From NCBI RefSeq assembly GCF_910592395.1, contig NC_088308.1, forward strand, positions 8,449,001 to 8,513,000: a stretch of DNA of 64,000 nt, read 5' to 3'. The translations under genes were made by a program, and so were the position numbers. The notes under the pieces were generated by a model. The model saw only the letters and a program-made list of their open reading frames with translations, was not told where the DNA came from and made no database searches. The first letter of the stretch is position 1. The number at the start of each line of letters is the position of its first letter. This DNA is from Lineus longissimus (lineage: Eukaryota > Nemertea > Pilidiophora > Heteronemertea > Lineidae). Of the stretch, positions 1-9,670 are shown one piece after another.

Positions 1-290
1 AATCCTTTGAACCATATCGCAACATAGCAAGAATCAGCTGTTGTTGCAATCTCGAGGCATATCATTGAGCTTCAAATGTAAACGTTGCTCGAGTGTTACG
101 AAGTCGTTTCAGGTCCTTATCTCTCCCATTCAATCATACGGAAAATCATGTACGTCTCCTCCCAGTAATATATTGATGAGCACTATTTTTTTAACAATTA
201 CAATTCTTTTACGCCTACGAACTATGGCGTCAATGTTGGTTGAAAAACGAGCTTTTCTGATTATTGTATACATGTATTTATATTTGTTTA

Positions 291-394
291 CAGCCACCCT
301 TGAAAGGAGAGAACTTACAATCGACCCCGCCTACAGTCACTTTGACAAAAATGAAATCAAAACAGGCGAGGTTGACCAAATGTTGTGACGAAAA
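291..394 (+). other. Possible terminal exon (+ strand) in the start block
   Basis: A pyrimidine-rich tract ending in TTTACAG is followed at 294 by an open frame ending in TGA at the end of ...GEVDQML. The same acceptor and frame are seen in unit 3 (from about 20250) and unit 5 (from about 41502). Units 2, 4 and 6 have lost about 180 bp here. Beyond the stop, the same frame stays open to a TAA just before a GTAAG motif at 484, so a lost codon rather than a true end is possible. No family is recognised and no upstream exon is visible. Confidence 0.15.
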
Positions 395-479
395 GAATAC
401 AATCGACTAATAGGAGCCTACTTCGACGACCCGCCACTGATCTTGATGTTGATAGCTGCTATAGGGCTCCCTCCAACGT

Positions 480-689
480 CCTAAGGTAAGAAATACGTCG
501 ACCAACTCAGGATATGACAGAAATAAGTCCACCAACTGAAGATAGGTAAGAAATATGTCTACCAACTCAAGATAGGTAAGAAATACTTCTACCACCTCAA
601 GACAGGTAAGAAATACGTCTACTAACTCAAGATAGGTTAGAAATACGTCTACCCACTCAAGATGGGTCACAAATACGTCCACTAACTTC
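480..689. repeat. 30-bp minisatellite, unit 1
   Basis: About seven imperfect copies of a 30-bp motif of the type GGTAAGAAATACGTCTACCA followed by ACTCAAGATA. Each copy contains AG|GTAAGA, a good 5' splice-donor match on the + strand. The period is a multiple of three, so the minus strand stays open and reads as a ten-residue peptide repeat; I treat that frame as a by-product. Confidence 0.85.
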
Positions 690-744
690 AGATTCTTTTA
701 GGAATGTTCATGCTGTAGTTAAAAATCGTGTACGCATCGCCGTT

Positions 745-1035
745 TATCTTGAAGTTAGGATTCGGGGTAAATAACTCATTGATCCTGGTAAGTATGCATC
801 GCCGTTTATCTTGAGCTAGGATTGAGGGTAATAACTCATTGATCCTGGTAAGTGTGCATCGCCGTTTATCTTGAAGTTAGGATTGAGGGTAATAACTCAT
901 TGATATTGGTAAGTATGCATCGCCGTTTATCTTGAGTTAGGATTGGGGGTAATAACTCATTAATCCTGGTAAGTATGCATCGCCGTTTATCTTGAGTTAG
1001 GATTGGGGGTGATAACTCATTGATCCTGGTAATTA
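745..1035. repeat. 60-bp minisatellite, unit 1
   Basis: About five copies of a 60-bp motif with the landmarks CATCGCCGTTTATCTTGAG, TTAGGATTGGGGGTAATAAC and TCATTGATCCTGGTAAGTAT. Each copy again carries a consensus donor, CTG|GTAAGTAT. The minus strand is open across the array as a 20-residue repeat. Confidence 0.85.
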
Positions 1036-2701
1036 CTAAGCATATTGTTTTGATGCCTATAAAAATTCTACTACAACTATATAAATGGAATAAGGGCTGC
1101 ATTTTAGTGACATTTTACTCCATTTTCGACGAGCATCCAAGAAATCCCATACGTCTGTACACCGGCAATAATATGGTTCACTTGATTAGATAAGAAACTG
1201 CATGAGACGCTGACCCGAGTCACCAGATCGCACGAGATGATTTTCTCTGACCTGAAGACTATTTTTGTCTGTCTGTCTGTCTGTCTTTTACATGGACTAA
1301 ATGCACTTTGGGTATAATGATAAATCTTGACATCACCATTTTTGCGGTTTTCAATCGATACGCCGGAGACTAACGTGAATGTGTGCCTTTGCAGTTTCGA
1401 TGAGATCACTTCATCCTCAGGACATCTGTATGTGTTGATCTGACGGTCGATATCCTGACGACCTCGTCGTATCTCGCAACTTCGAACTGCAACATTGACG
1501 CCGGTACATGAATATTTGTTCTTGTTTTAACACTGAATGCTACAGCCTTTCAATCGTTGCAATGGAGTATCAAGGTGTTTTGTTTAGCAGATTGCACATA
1601 TACATTTTAACTGAATGGGATACATAAAGATCCCTATGTGTAATATTTATTGTCGCGAACACGAATAGATTTTATGAAATGTATAAATTGGAAGGGTTTT
1701 CATGAGAGTGCATGATATATTGATTTTCGTTTAATCGTTATCACCATGATCGATCTTGGAAAGTGTAGCAGTGATCTGGCTGTGAACAAAACTCTTGTCC
1801 AAGATTGTAAACTATTTATCCAAGACTTTCACCAAAAGCGCATTTTTGTCTTGGATGAATGGCTTACAAATAACTGTTTTGGAGAGTGAAAGTGTAATCA
1901 AACGCATGACAAAGAATCGATTTCGTCACTACGCACATCTCAAGAAAGATAGTTATCAGTAAATACACGATGACAAAACCAGTTCTCATCATAAACCATT
2001 GAAAAACGTGCATACCGTTATACATATATATTTATGTATATCCGAATTCAATTTGTTTCCCCGAGGTCTTTTTCAATACCTGTGGCAGTTGTGCATTTCC
2101 ACTGAATAGGTTCCTACCTTTGTTGTTCGATGGGGACCAACTACCTAAAAGGACAAACTATTTATATTACCGATAGAAGGCAAGCGTAGAGTATGTTTCC
2201 TCATTACAACACGTTAACTTCCAGTGCCGACTGACAATCATTTCATAGCTATGATTTATTAGGTAGTTGATTCAAGCGGGGAGGCAGATTTTGGATTCAA
2301 GACGCTGGAAGCGAGATATTGCATCAATTGACGGCACCGCCTCGATTTTATTAATCTCCCCTCCAGTCAAAAGTCCCATTTACACGGTGCAAATAGGTGA
2401 ATAGTTTGGTTACCTCATCAACCGCTAACTTCAAACGAAGAATCAACCAAAGTTGCTTACAAGTTCATAGCTTTGACTTAATTAACTTGCATTGTAACAG
2501 GAAGCAACCACCCCTGGAATGAAAAAGATACGTTGAAACAAAATTGAAATATTCCTTTTCAAGCCATCGTTTGTAAAGACCCGATTGCCATATTATGGGG
2601 TCAAAGGTGGCCCGCAGAAGCCACATCGAAATGACGGAACGGGCCGAACGCGATATCTTCAGAGGTCAGTGACGTATCAAACCATATCGAAGCCGGTTTA
2701 G

Positions 2702-3423
2702 CTAACCCGCCTCGTGTAAATACGATTTCATTCCACTACACGACACTAGAGATGTCGGGTCTGGTAACCATATCATCTCTCGAACTACCAAACTCTCTTC
2801 GTAATTGCTCCTCCTTGTAGACACAAGTAAGTATACAAATAACATATCAGCAGTACCGATAATGTGAACGGCGAAATAAGAGTTTTTCCATTTCTTTTGA
2901 TCAGTATTGAGCACTTTCAACTCTGCTCTGTTTTGCATCAAATGGTCAAATGTAATTATTTTGTCATGACTGTGGTTTATCATAACCATGTTGTAACGTC
3001 CGAATACCAAAAGCTTTCTCCTATTTCGCCGAATGTAGTACATTACAAATGCCTCCTTTGCATTGTCTTTGACAGTAATTTCATTTAAACAAAGCAACTC
3101 GTCGTCATTTTGTGGCAATTCTAGAAAATACGAGCCAGTGTCACACATTTACGATGCGACACTTTTTCGATCTGCATTCGAATACCACCAAATTTAAACT
3201 AACCGTACCCAACAGGTCACGTGATGAACAGCAGTTTCCTCTCATGATAATAACGTCTTCTGCGGAAAATATAGACCACATTTCGTCTATGTATCATTTC
3301 TACTGCGTAAAAATTTGAAAATTATTCATCAAAACCGGCCACGAAGCCGTTGAAGACAAATTTCCCGGGCGATGACATCAAGAAACGCGATGAAAGGGAA
3401 AATGATTTGTATTGATTATTCAT
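2702..3423 (-). pseudogene. Broken family E copy, unit 1
   Basis: This region aligns along its length with the family E frame but cannot encode it. The start region (start codon at 3421-3423) and the later part lie in different frames. Near the GSY motif the copy is 11 bases shorter than intact copies (between GCCAG and ATTTACGATGC on the + strand), which shifts the frame and places a stop after RIVNV. A 148-codon remnant stays open after the shift (2702-3148, from a GTG) and keeps the ELP...DELLCLNEITVK and FDHLMQN blocks. The C-terminal third of the family is missing; it ends after MIWLPD. Confidence 0.65.
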
Positions 3424-4287
3424 CTGTCCCTTTCCCTTGAAATAGTATCCATTGAAGAGATAGTAAATGATCGAGTATATTGGAAACGTTCAACTAAGAT
3501 TAAACAAGATTATGTGGTCAGTGTAATCAACCAGCAATTTATTCTAACCTGTTTCAAGCCATTTTATCAATACAAGGTATCACTTTTTCAACAAATTTTC
3601 CATTATAGAATAATTACATTTGGCCTTAAAAAGGAATTGATACCAAACTGGAGGTATTGGTTGTCTCACCAAAACCGCGTGGGTGGTCAACTTGACCAAC
3701 CTTTATTGCAGTATCTTACTGTGACATAGGAGGTTCATTTTAAGTAATTATGATCAGATGGATCTACATGTATTTTGAATTATAAATGTCGGTATTACTT
3801 GACATTAATGATAATACGCAATTCTAGTTTCACCATTGTCATACAACGTTGGTATTGGGGACCAATTTAGATCTAGTAGCAGATATTTGAGCTTGAGACA
3901 GTTCCTACCACAGCCACATTATGATGGTGATTTGAGAAAAGGTTTTTCTGTTTTCGAAAACTTTATTGAAAAGTGAATAATTCAAAAACTTGCAATACGT
4001 CAATTAAGATTATTACTAACTGGTGGGCATGTGTAGAGAACCGTGAGAAAAGCTTAAGAGATTATTAGGTTTAGACATAATTTCATATGGAATATTACAA
4101 CCATCTATGATGTATTTTGTATTGATATTCTCATCTTTATCAATATTTATGCTAAGTTTCCGTACATTCAGCTTAATCGACATGCCGATGGTTGGCCTCA
4201 TTAGCATTAATGTGTCATGGCACGGATGTAATGCTCTCCATCCATGTTCATGGCAATTGATTGGCTGTGAAATGAAGCAGAGCAATG

Positions 4288-5262
4288 TCACCGTAACCCA
4301 CTCGGTCTATGAATTTTAAAGGGTTTTTGCCCGTGCCACTCATATGTCACAAATGTTCCATCACGTCCACTGGCAATCAAATCCAAGCCATCTTCAACTT
4401 TGCTGAGAACACTAACCGATATTTCCTCATCGTGCCAAATATTATGCAATCGTGGTATTCTAACAGATATAACCACTAATGTTGTCTTCCTCAGGCGACA
4501 AATTAATAATAAGCTTCTTCCATTCCACTCGGTGTCACGAAGAATATGCAAAACAGGAGATGTTAGCTCTGGTAGCCATATCATCCCTCCAACTACCAAA
4601 CTCTCTTTGTAATTGCTCCTCCTTGTAAACAGAAATATACATTTCACATTCCTAACAATAATATCATCATTATTGGTAATGTGGAGAGTAAAAAAATGAC
4701 CTGCCCTTGGTTTCTGATCTGTATTGAGCACTTTCAACTCTGTTCCGTTTTGCATCAAATGGTCGAATGTGTTTACTTTGTCATGACTGTGTTTTATTAT
4801 AACGATGTTGTAACGTCCGAATACCAGAAGCTTCTTCCTATTTCGCCGTATGTGGTACATCACAAATGCTTCTTTTACAGTGCCCTTGACTGTTATTTCA
4901 TTTAAACAAAGCAACTCGTCATCTTTTCGTGGCAGTTCTAAGGTATAAGAGCCAGCATAATGACCATTATTAGCATTTACGATGCAAGTCGTTTTTGATC
5001 TGCGTTTAAATACCGCTAAATTTCCAAGAAGGAATTTAATCTTATCGTGCGCAAAGGGTCCTGTGATGAACAGCAGCTTCCTCTTATGATAATAACGTCT
5101 TCTATGGAAAATATAGACCACACTTCTTCTATGTCTCATTTCTACCACGTAAAAATTTGAAAATTCATCAAAACAGGCCTCGAAGCCGTTGAAGACACCT
5201 TTCCCGGGAGATGACATCCAGAAACGCGATGAAAGGGAAAACGTTTCGTATCGATTATTCAT
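4288..5262 (-). CDS. Family E protein, 324 codons, unknown function (unit 1)
   Basis: This is an uninterrupted frame from ATG at 5262 to TGA. I do not recognise the family. Residues about 37-115 and 120-200 look like two diverged copies of one beta-rich domain: each has a KLL motif, a DK[VI] motif about 10-15 residues later, and an ending of the type GSYTLEL or FFTLHI followed by a DD pair. The spacing and the AGSYTLEL motif resemble C-to-F strands of Ig-like domains, but the canonical F-strand Cys is absent. Residues 201-324 form a third part with MIWLPELTSPV and WHDEEISVSVL. No signal peptide or clear membrane span is visible. The ATG was chosen because the frame upstream of it is shifted in units 1, 4 and 5. 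It could instead be an internal exon of a gene starting at the PAN-like exon (7348-7791). Confidence 0.55.
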   Translation of the reverse strand: MNNRYETFSLSSRFWMSSPGKGVFNGFEACFDEFSNFYVVEMRHRRSVVYIFHRRRYYHKRKLLFITGPFAHDKIKFLLGNLAVFKRRSKTTCIVNANNGHYAGSYTLELPRKDDELLCLNEITVKGTVKEAFVMYHIRRNRKKLLVFGRYNIVIIKHSHDKVNTFDHLMQNGTELKVLNTDQKPRAGHFFTLHITNNDDIIVRNVKCIFLFTRRSNYKESLVVGGMIWLPELTSPVLHILRDTEWNGRSLLLICRLRKTTLVVISVRIPRLHNIWHDEEISVSVLSKVEDGLDLIASGRDGTFVTYEWHGQKPFKIHRPSGLR

Positions 5263-5470
5263 CTGTCGCTTTCCCTTGAAACAGTATCAATTGAATAGAT
5301 AGTTGATGATCGAGTATTATTGGAAACGTCCAACTAAGATTGAACAAGATTATGTGCTCAGTGTAATAAACCATCAATTCATTCAAACCTGTTTCAATAC
5401 ATTTTATCAATACATGGTTTCAATTTTCTACAAATTTTTCATTATAGAATAATTACATTTGGCCTTAAAA

Positions 5471-5622
5471 GGAATTGGAGGTATTGGTTGTCTTACCAAA
5501 ACCGCGAGGGTGGAGTTAAAATGCAGATCAAAACCGAGGTGTAGCCTAGGACTTTGCACGCATTTTAACTCAACCGGCGCGGATTTGGTGAGACAATCAA
5601 TACCGACAGAAAGGTATCAATT
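5471..5622. repeat. Short foldback B, unit 1
   Basis: An imperfect palindrome. The left arm GAATTGGAGGTATTGGTTGT, then ACCAAAACCGCG, is complementary to the right arm, where CGCGGATTTGGTGAGACAAT precedes CAATACC. The loop contains a second pair of arms around AGTTAAAATGC and GCATTTTAACT. It lies just upstream of the family E frame on the minus strand. Confidence 0.7.
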
Positions 5623-5702
5623 TCTATTCTAAAACATCTCAAATTGAATAGCGAATAATGTGGTTTTAAATGCTTCTTGAATGCTTCCATATTTTGCACC
5701 AA

Positions 5703-6316
5703 GCATGTGTCCAGGCTGGAACAAGGCGTTCAGATTATTTTCATTGCAATATTGGTGTGAAACAGGGGTGTATATTAAGCCCACTGTTATTTTCGCTATA
5801 TATAAATGAACTTGCATTCAAGATAGAAAATAGTGGTATCCCTGGAACGTGGATCGGTCAGAATTAGCCAAGAATCCTGTATTACTATTTGCGGAAGATA
5901 TCGTGATATTCTCAGAAGACAGGAGACATTTACAACGACTCATAGCTATTCTGGAGCAACATAACCGTCAGTGAATGGGGTCTTACAGTAAATATGTCTA
6001 AGTCCAAGATTATGGTGTTTAGAAAAGGAGGCAGACTGGCAAAAAATGAGAACTGGTTCTATGATGGAAAGGAAATAGAAGTGGTGGATGAATATATTTA
6101 TCTTGGCGTTAAATTCACAAGTGGTTTGTCTCTATGTTCCTATTAAAAGCTAAGAAACAAAGGCGGGATGCCTAGTTTACTCTAATAAAATAGCCTATGT
6201 CAGTACTTATCTATGAAATACATGTATTGCATCATTATTGTATATATCATGCCGGTTACATTGTTTATTATGCTGTAAAGGGCCGGTGGCCTATGTATCA
6301 GTTTGAATAAATTATT
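5703..6316 (+). mobile_element. 5'-truncated LINE fragment with reverse-transcriptase remnant
   Basis: This insertion is flanked by the 14-bp duplication ATATTTTGCACCAA (5689-5702 and 6317-6330). The + strand encodes the middle of a non-LTR reverse transcriptase: GVKQGCILSPLLFSLYINEL, then a FADD-type box that here reads FAEDIVIFSE (catalytic Asp changed to Glu), then SKSKIMVFRKGGR and YIYLGVKFTSGLS. A stop follows WIGQN, and a small insertion near 5969 shifts the frame. It ends in an AATAAATTATTAT-type tail. The LINE clade is not assigned. Confidence 0.85.
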
Positions 6317-6584
6317 ATATTTTGCACCAACCCAAGCGGTATTGGTAACCTTTACACTGTAAAGTGAGGTTCATTCTAAATTCAGGTGTTTTAGAATACA
6401 TGTACTTAACATGAACCGTGATAACCTCAGTGTGTATAATGCGGTTTTAAATGCTTCTTGAATGCTTCCATATTTTGCACCAACCCAAGCGGTATTGGTA
6501 ACCTTTACACTGTAAAGTGAGGTTCATTCTAAATTCAGGTGTTTTAGAATACTTAACATGAACCGTGATAACCTCAGTGTGTAT
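6317..6584. repeat. Local tandem duplication beside the LINE
   Basis: The backbone from ATATTTTGCACCAACCCAAG to CAGTGTGTATA occurs at 6317-6438 and again at about 6470-6584, joined by a second GCGGTTTTAAATGCTTCTTG. The second copy is an empty version of the LINE target. Unit 5, which has the same LINE, has one copy only. Confidence 0.8.
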
Positions 6585-6644
6585 AGGGTCTGACGTTTTA
6601 GGGTTCATATTTGTCCCTTTTAAAAAAAGAGAATTTAGACGCGG

Positions 6645-6999
6645 TGTAAAAGGAATGGACGTCCTGGGAATGCAGGACCCCATACAATAGCTGTATACTT
6701 TCAACGGATGTGGTAAATGGTTTTGTTTAAGGTTAGCTACATAATCTTCAACAAAGGAACTGGGTGACTCTATTCACTTTAACAAAAGGACCGGACTTAG
6801 ATTCCTTTTACACGTAAAAGAAATGCAAGTCCCCCCGGAATCTGAGTCCGGTCCTTTTGTTATTAAAGTGAATAGAGTCGCCGAGTTCCTTTGTTGAAGA
6901 TTATGTAACTAAACTTAACCAAACCATTAACCACATTCGTTGACAATACACAGCTATTGTATGGGGTCCTGCATTCCTAGGACGTCCATTCCTTTTACA
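6645..6999. mobile_element. 355-bp foldback element, TGTAAAAG ends (unit 1)
   Basis: Almost the whole element is one long inverted repeat. It opens TGTAAAAGGAATGGACGTCC and closes with the complement; the arms include CCATACAATAGCTGT and CAAAGGAACT..GACTCTATT. The centre near TTACACGTAAAAG repeats the terminal motif facing inward. Flanking 4-mers are GCGG and CAGG, both one change from the CCGG seen in other copies. It has no coding capacity. The shared ends suggest mobilisation by a Ginger-type integrase such as the one in unit 4. Confidence 0.8.
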
Positions 7000-7079
7000 C
7001 AGGGAGTTGACTTTAAGGCCATGGCTGGGTGCACAGTTAATTGCGCCCTCCAAGAAATTCATTTCATGAACCACATAAT

Positions 7080-7197
7080 GGGTGATATGAATAAAGACTA
7101 GCAAATGCTTTTACTCCGGTTTTGTACAGGAAGGCCTAGTGTAAATGTACATGGAGATTTAGATAAAAGCATTTCCTAGTCTTTATTCATATCACCC
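7080..7197. mobile_element. 118-bp MITE, unit 1 only
   Basis: The terminal inverted repeats are about 32 bp and start GGGTGATATGAATAAAGACT. Sister units read straight through as CATAATGACTTTTG, so the insertion duplicated a 3-bp AAT. The superfamily is not assigned. Confidence 0.75.
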
Positions 7198-7347
7198 AAT
7201 GACTTTTGTCGGGTGTCCAATGAAAATTTTACTTGAATGCAACCAAACCTATTTTTTTACAGTGGCGAATGAGGGCGACGCTCTGGCATTCTGCTCTTCT
7301 GCTGCCTCACATGAAGTATCTAGTTGGCTCTAGCTTTCTAGGAGCTC

Positions 7348-7791
7348 TCACTGTAACCAATTAGCTAAAAAAGTATTTACTTTTTTTCTCATGATTTTAG
7401 TAATTAAACCATTCGTAAACTTCAACTGACAACACCGACCCAGAAAGAAGCAAGTGTTAGTTTTGCCTTGCTTCTTAAAACTGAACCCGGCTACTAAATC
7501 GTGATGTGAGCAGCTTATAGAGCAGTGTAGTCGTGACCTCGGGTCTAACCAGACACTGTTTTGTTGATATATAAATCCGATCTCAGCGTCATTTGAAAGT
7601 GGCGCAAATATCACAGCGAAGTCCGTACTATTTATTGAGCTTATGAGGCACATAATTGCCGAGATGAAAAATAAATCAAATCTTCGCAATACTGGAAGTT
7701 CAGTTGACAATGAATCGATCATCATTTTGTTGGTGTTTTCCACTTCTAGTAGTTGAGCTGACGCAAGGACCTGCGAAACTTCAATGAGCAT
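7348..7791 (-). CDS. Leader plus PAN/apple-like exon (unit 1)
   Basis: This frame runs from ATG at 7791 through a hydrophobic stretch (residues about 39-57, FFISAIMCLI) that would act as a signal sequence or anchor, followed by a short cysteine-rich part: Cys at 90, 94, 114, 120 and 121 around SRLHCSISCSHHDLVAGFSF and NTCFFLGRC. The C-x3-C ... GFSF ... C pattern resembles the core of PAN/apple domains, which bind proteins or sugars outside the cell, though the usual middle Cys is missing. An exon end is likely after the final AAAAAA run (GTAAAT donor near 7373), so the last residues may be intron. A shorter start at Met 23 or 24 would put the hydrophobic part nearer the N-terminus. Family E lies downstream on the same strand. 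Confidence 0.5.
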   Translation of the reverse strand: MLIEVSQVLASAQLLEVENTNKMMIDSLSTELPVLRRFDLFFISAIMCLISSINSTDFAVIFAPLSNDAEIGFIYQQNSVWLDPRSRLHCSISCSHHDLVAGFSFKKQGKTNTCFFLGRCCQLKFTNGLITKIMRKKVNTFLANWLQ

Positions 7792-8559
7792 TTATAGCGA
7801 AGCTTCTAAAACCATTGGTCGATCGAATTCGAAAAGAGTTAAAATCGCCAGACTAAAGCACAAATTAATATTTTTTGGAATTATTTTGATAGTTATGTGC
7901 GCCTTGTACTTGCTGTGAGACGATATTGTCCAATCTATCTTTTTCGTCACTCTGGATCATTGATATGTTATTGATCTAAACCGAAAAACTCATTAAATTT
8001 ATTTTGCTTCACCGTAGAAAATTAAAGTTTGCATGCGCAATACTCAGGTCAAAAATACGGTTGGCCTGAGTTAGGTTATTGTTTGTGCCGCTCCCATCTT
8101 GATATATCCAAATATGGTTGGAAACTCTTCCATATACTTGGTGTCCATACGGATATTTCGTTTCTTACTATTGTAAAGATGTACAAAACAGTTCTTACTA
8201 TTAACGTCCTAAAAATCATTCATTGTTTTTGTTTAAATCGTATTCCTTTGCTCCTGCCAATAATCCTTTGAACCATATCGCAACATAGCAAGAATCAGCT
8301 GTTGTCGCAATCTCGAGGCATATCATTGAGCATCAACTGTAAACGTTGCTCGAGTGTTACGAAGTTTCAGGTCCTTATCTCTCCCATTCAATCATACGGT
8401 AAATCATGTACGCCCCTCCCAGTATAATAGATTGACGAGCACTATTTTTTTTCAATTGTCGTGACGAAAAGAGTACAAGCGACTAATAGTAGCCTACTTC
8501 GACGACCCGCCACTGATCTTGGTGTTGATAGCTGCTATAGGGCTCCCTCAAACGTCCTA

Positions 8560-8731
8560 AGGTAAGAAAAACGTCGACTAACTCAAGATATTAAGGTAAG
8601 AAATACGTTCACCAACTCAGGATATGAATGAAATAAGTCCACCAACTCAAGATCGCCGTTTATCTTGAGTTAGGATTGGGGTTAATAACTCATTGACCCT
8701 GGTAAGTATGCATCGCGTTTATCTGGAGTTA
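8560..8731. repeat. Short minisatellite remnant, unit 2
   Basis: Two to three degenerate 30-bp units followed by one and a half 60-bp units, interrupted by the Harbinger-type insertion. Equivalent remnants are at 29919-30120 (unit 4) and 54786-54990 (unit 6). Confidence 0.7.
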
Positions 8732-9501
8732 AGCTCTGTACACACTGACAACATTTTGGGAAACATGTTGGCGAACATGTTGTCCAGGTGCGATGTTATC
8801 GAAAATGTTGGCAGTGTGTACAGTTCGGAAACATTCGGTAACATGTTGGCCAAATGTTGCTCAAATGTTGTCGAAATAATACAAAATCAATTTTGTTGCC
8901 GAGATGCTAATGATGTTGTCGAGTTTTATCCAATCAGAAATAGGCCACAAATCACATGATCTACCTTAAGCCATGTGATGTAGTCAAAATGGCAGCCTCA
9001 AGCAAGGAATGGTTAATGAGTGAAGTTGAACAACTTATTGCAGTATGAGAAAGTTGTGCCTGTTTATGGGATGTAACATCCAGGGAATATAAAGACAAGA
9101 ACAAAAAGAAAGCTGCTATTCTAGAAATAGCTACAAAATTTGCCCCATGCTGGTGTCTCATATAAATCCATGGTCTTGTCCACACTCGTTTCTCGGCTGT
9201 TATAAAATGCGGATTTTCTCATCTTTACGTCTTCTTCGCCGTCTTTCAATCAGGATACGTAAAATTATGGCAGAGCCACCGACAATACATCTTCTTTTCT
9301 TGGAATCTTCGATTGTTTATGAATTTCCCTCAAAAATATTCCCTCAAAAATCCTCATTTCTCGGAAACATTCGACAACAAGTTGCCCAACATGTTGTCGA
9401 ATGTTATCATGTGTATACAGGGCAAAATTTTCGATAACATCGCACCTGGACAACATGTTGGCCAACATGTTTCCCAAAATGTTGTCAGTGTGTACAGAGC
9501 T
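8732..9501. mobile_element. PIF/Harbinger-type element with TTA target duplication
   Basis: Flanks are TTA at 8729-8731 and 9502-9504; units 4 and 6 show the uninterrupted GGAGTTAGGATTGGG. Terminal inverted repeats start AGCTCTGTACACACTGACAA and extend some 80 bp, with internal repeats of the AACATGTTG type. Three-base TTA duplications and an internal MADF/Myb-like gene remnant fit PIF/Harbinger. No transposase is seen. Confidence 0.8.
8989..9165 (+). pseudogene. MADF/Myb-SANT-like protein remnant of the Harbinger element
   Basis: A 58-codon stretch starting at ATG carries W8, the EQLI helix, CLWDVTSREYKDKNKKKAA and EIATKFA, the order of conserved blocks in MADF / Myb-SANT-like DNA-binding proteins of Harbinger elements. 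A TGA at codon 20 breaks the frame before the LWD motif, and the rest of the gene is deleted. Confidence 0.65.
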
Positions 9502-9670
9502 TTAGGATTGGGGGTAATAACTCAATGATCCTGGTAACGACGAAGCATGTTGTCTTGATACTTATAAAAATTCTACCACAATTATATAAATGAAATAAGG
9601 GCTGCATTTTAGTCACATTTTACTCCATTTTCGACGAGCATACACGAACTTCCATACGTCTGTATACCGG

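Larger units (their letters stand above)
1..8261. repeat. Tandem unit 1 (left part may be cut by the window)
   Basis: This is the first of six direct units, each defined here as starting at the conserved block that begins AATCCTTTGAACCATATCGC. It holds, in order: start block (1-484), minisatellites (480-1035), pseudogene copy (2702-3423), family E gene (4288-5262), short foldback (5471-5622), LINE fragment (5703-6316), 355-bp foldback element (6645-6999) and PAN-like exon (7348-7791). The stretch 1036-2701 has no convincing gene, only a short GTCT microsatellite near 1265-1286. The stretch 3424-4287 holds an open frame of 91 codons (4016-4291, minus, starting at GTG) that I do not trust. The stretch 7792-8261 holds nothing recognisable. 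Confidence 0.9.

Noticed and set aside
480-1035. CRISPR-like repeat-spacer array
   Set aside because: Repeats are contiguous minisatellite units without unique spacers, in eukaryotic DNA.
1104-1409. 101-codon minus frame with QTDRQT repeats, present in several units
   Set aside because: Spans a GTCT microsatellite, changes length between units, and has no recognisable motif.
4016-4291. 91-codon minus frame following family E in units 1, 3, 4 and 5
   Set aside because: Starts at GTG, overlaps the end of family E, lacks domain features, and is disrupted in units 2 and 6; probably 3' flanking sequence.
6447-7104. Open frames on both strands across the foldback elements (for example PRTSIPFTP)
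   Set aside because: They lie in the arms of the 355-bp palindrome and its flanks, so the same sequence is read twice in opposite directions.
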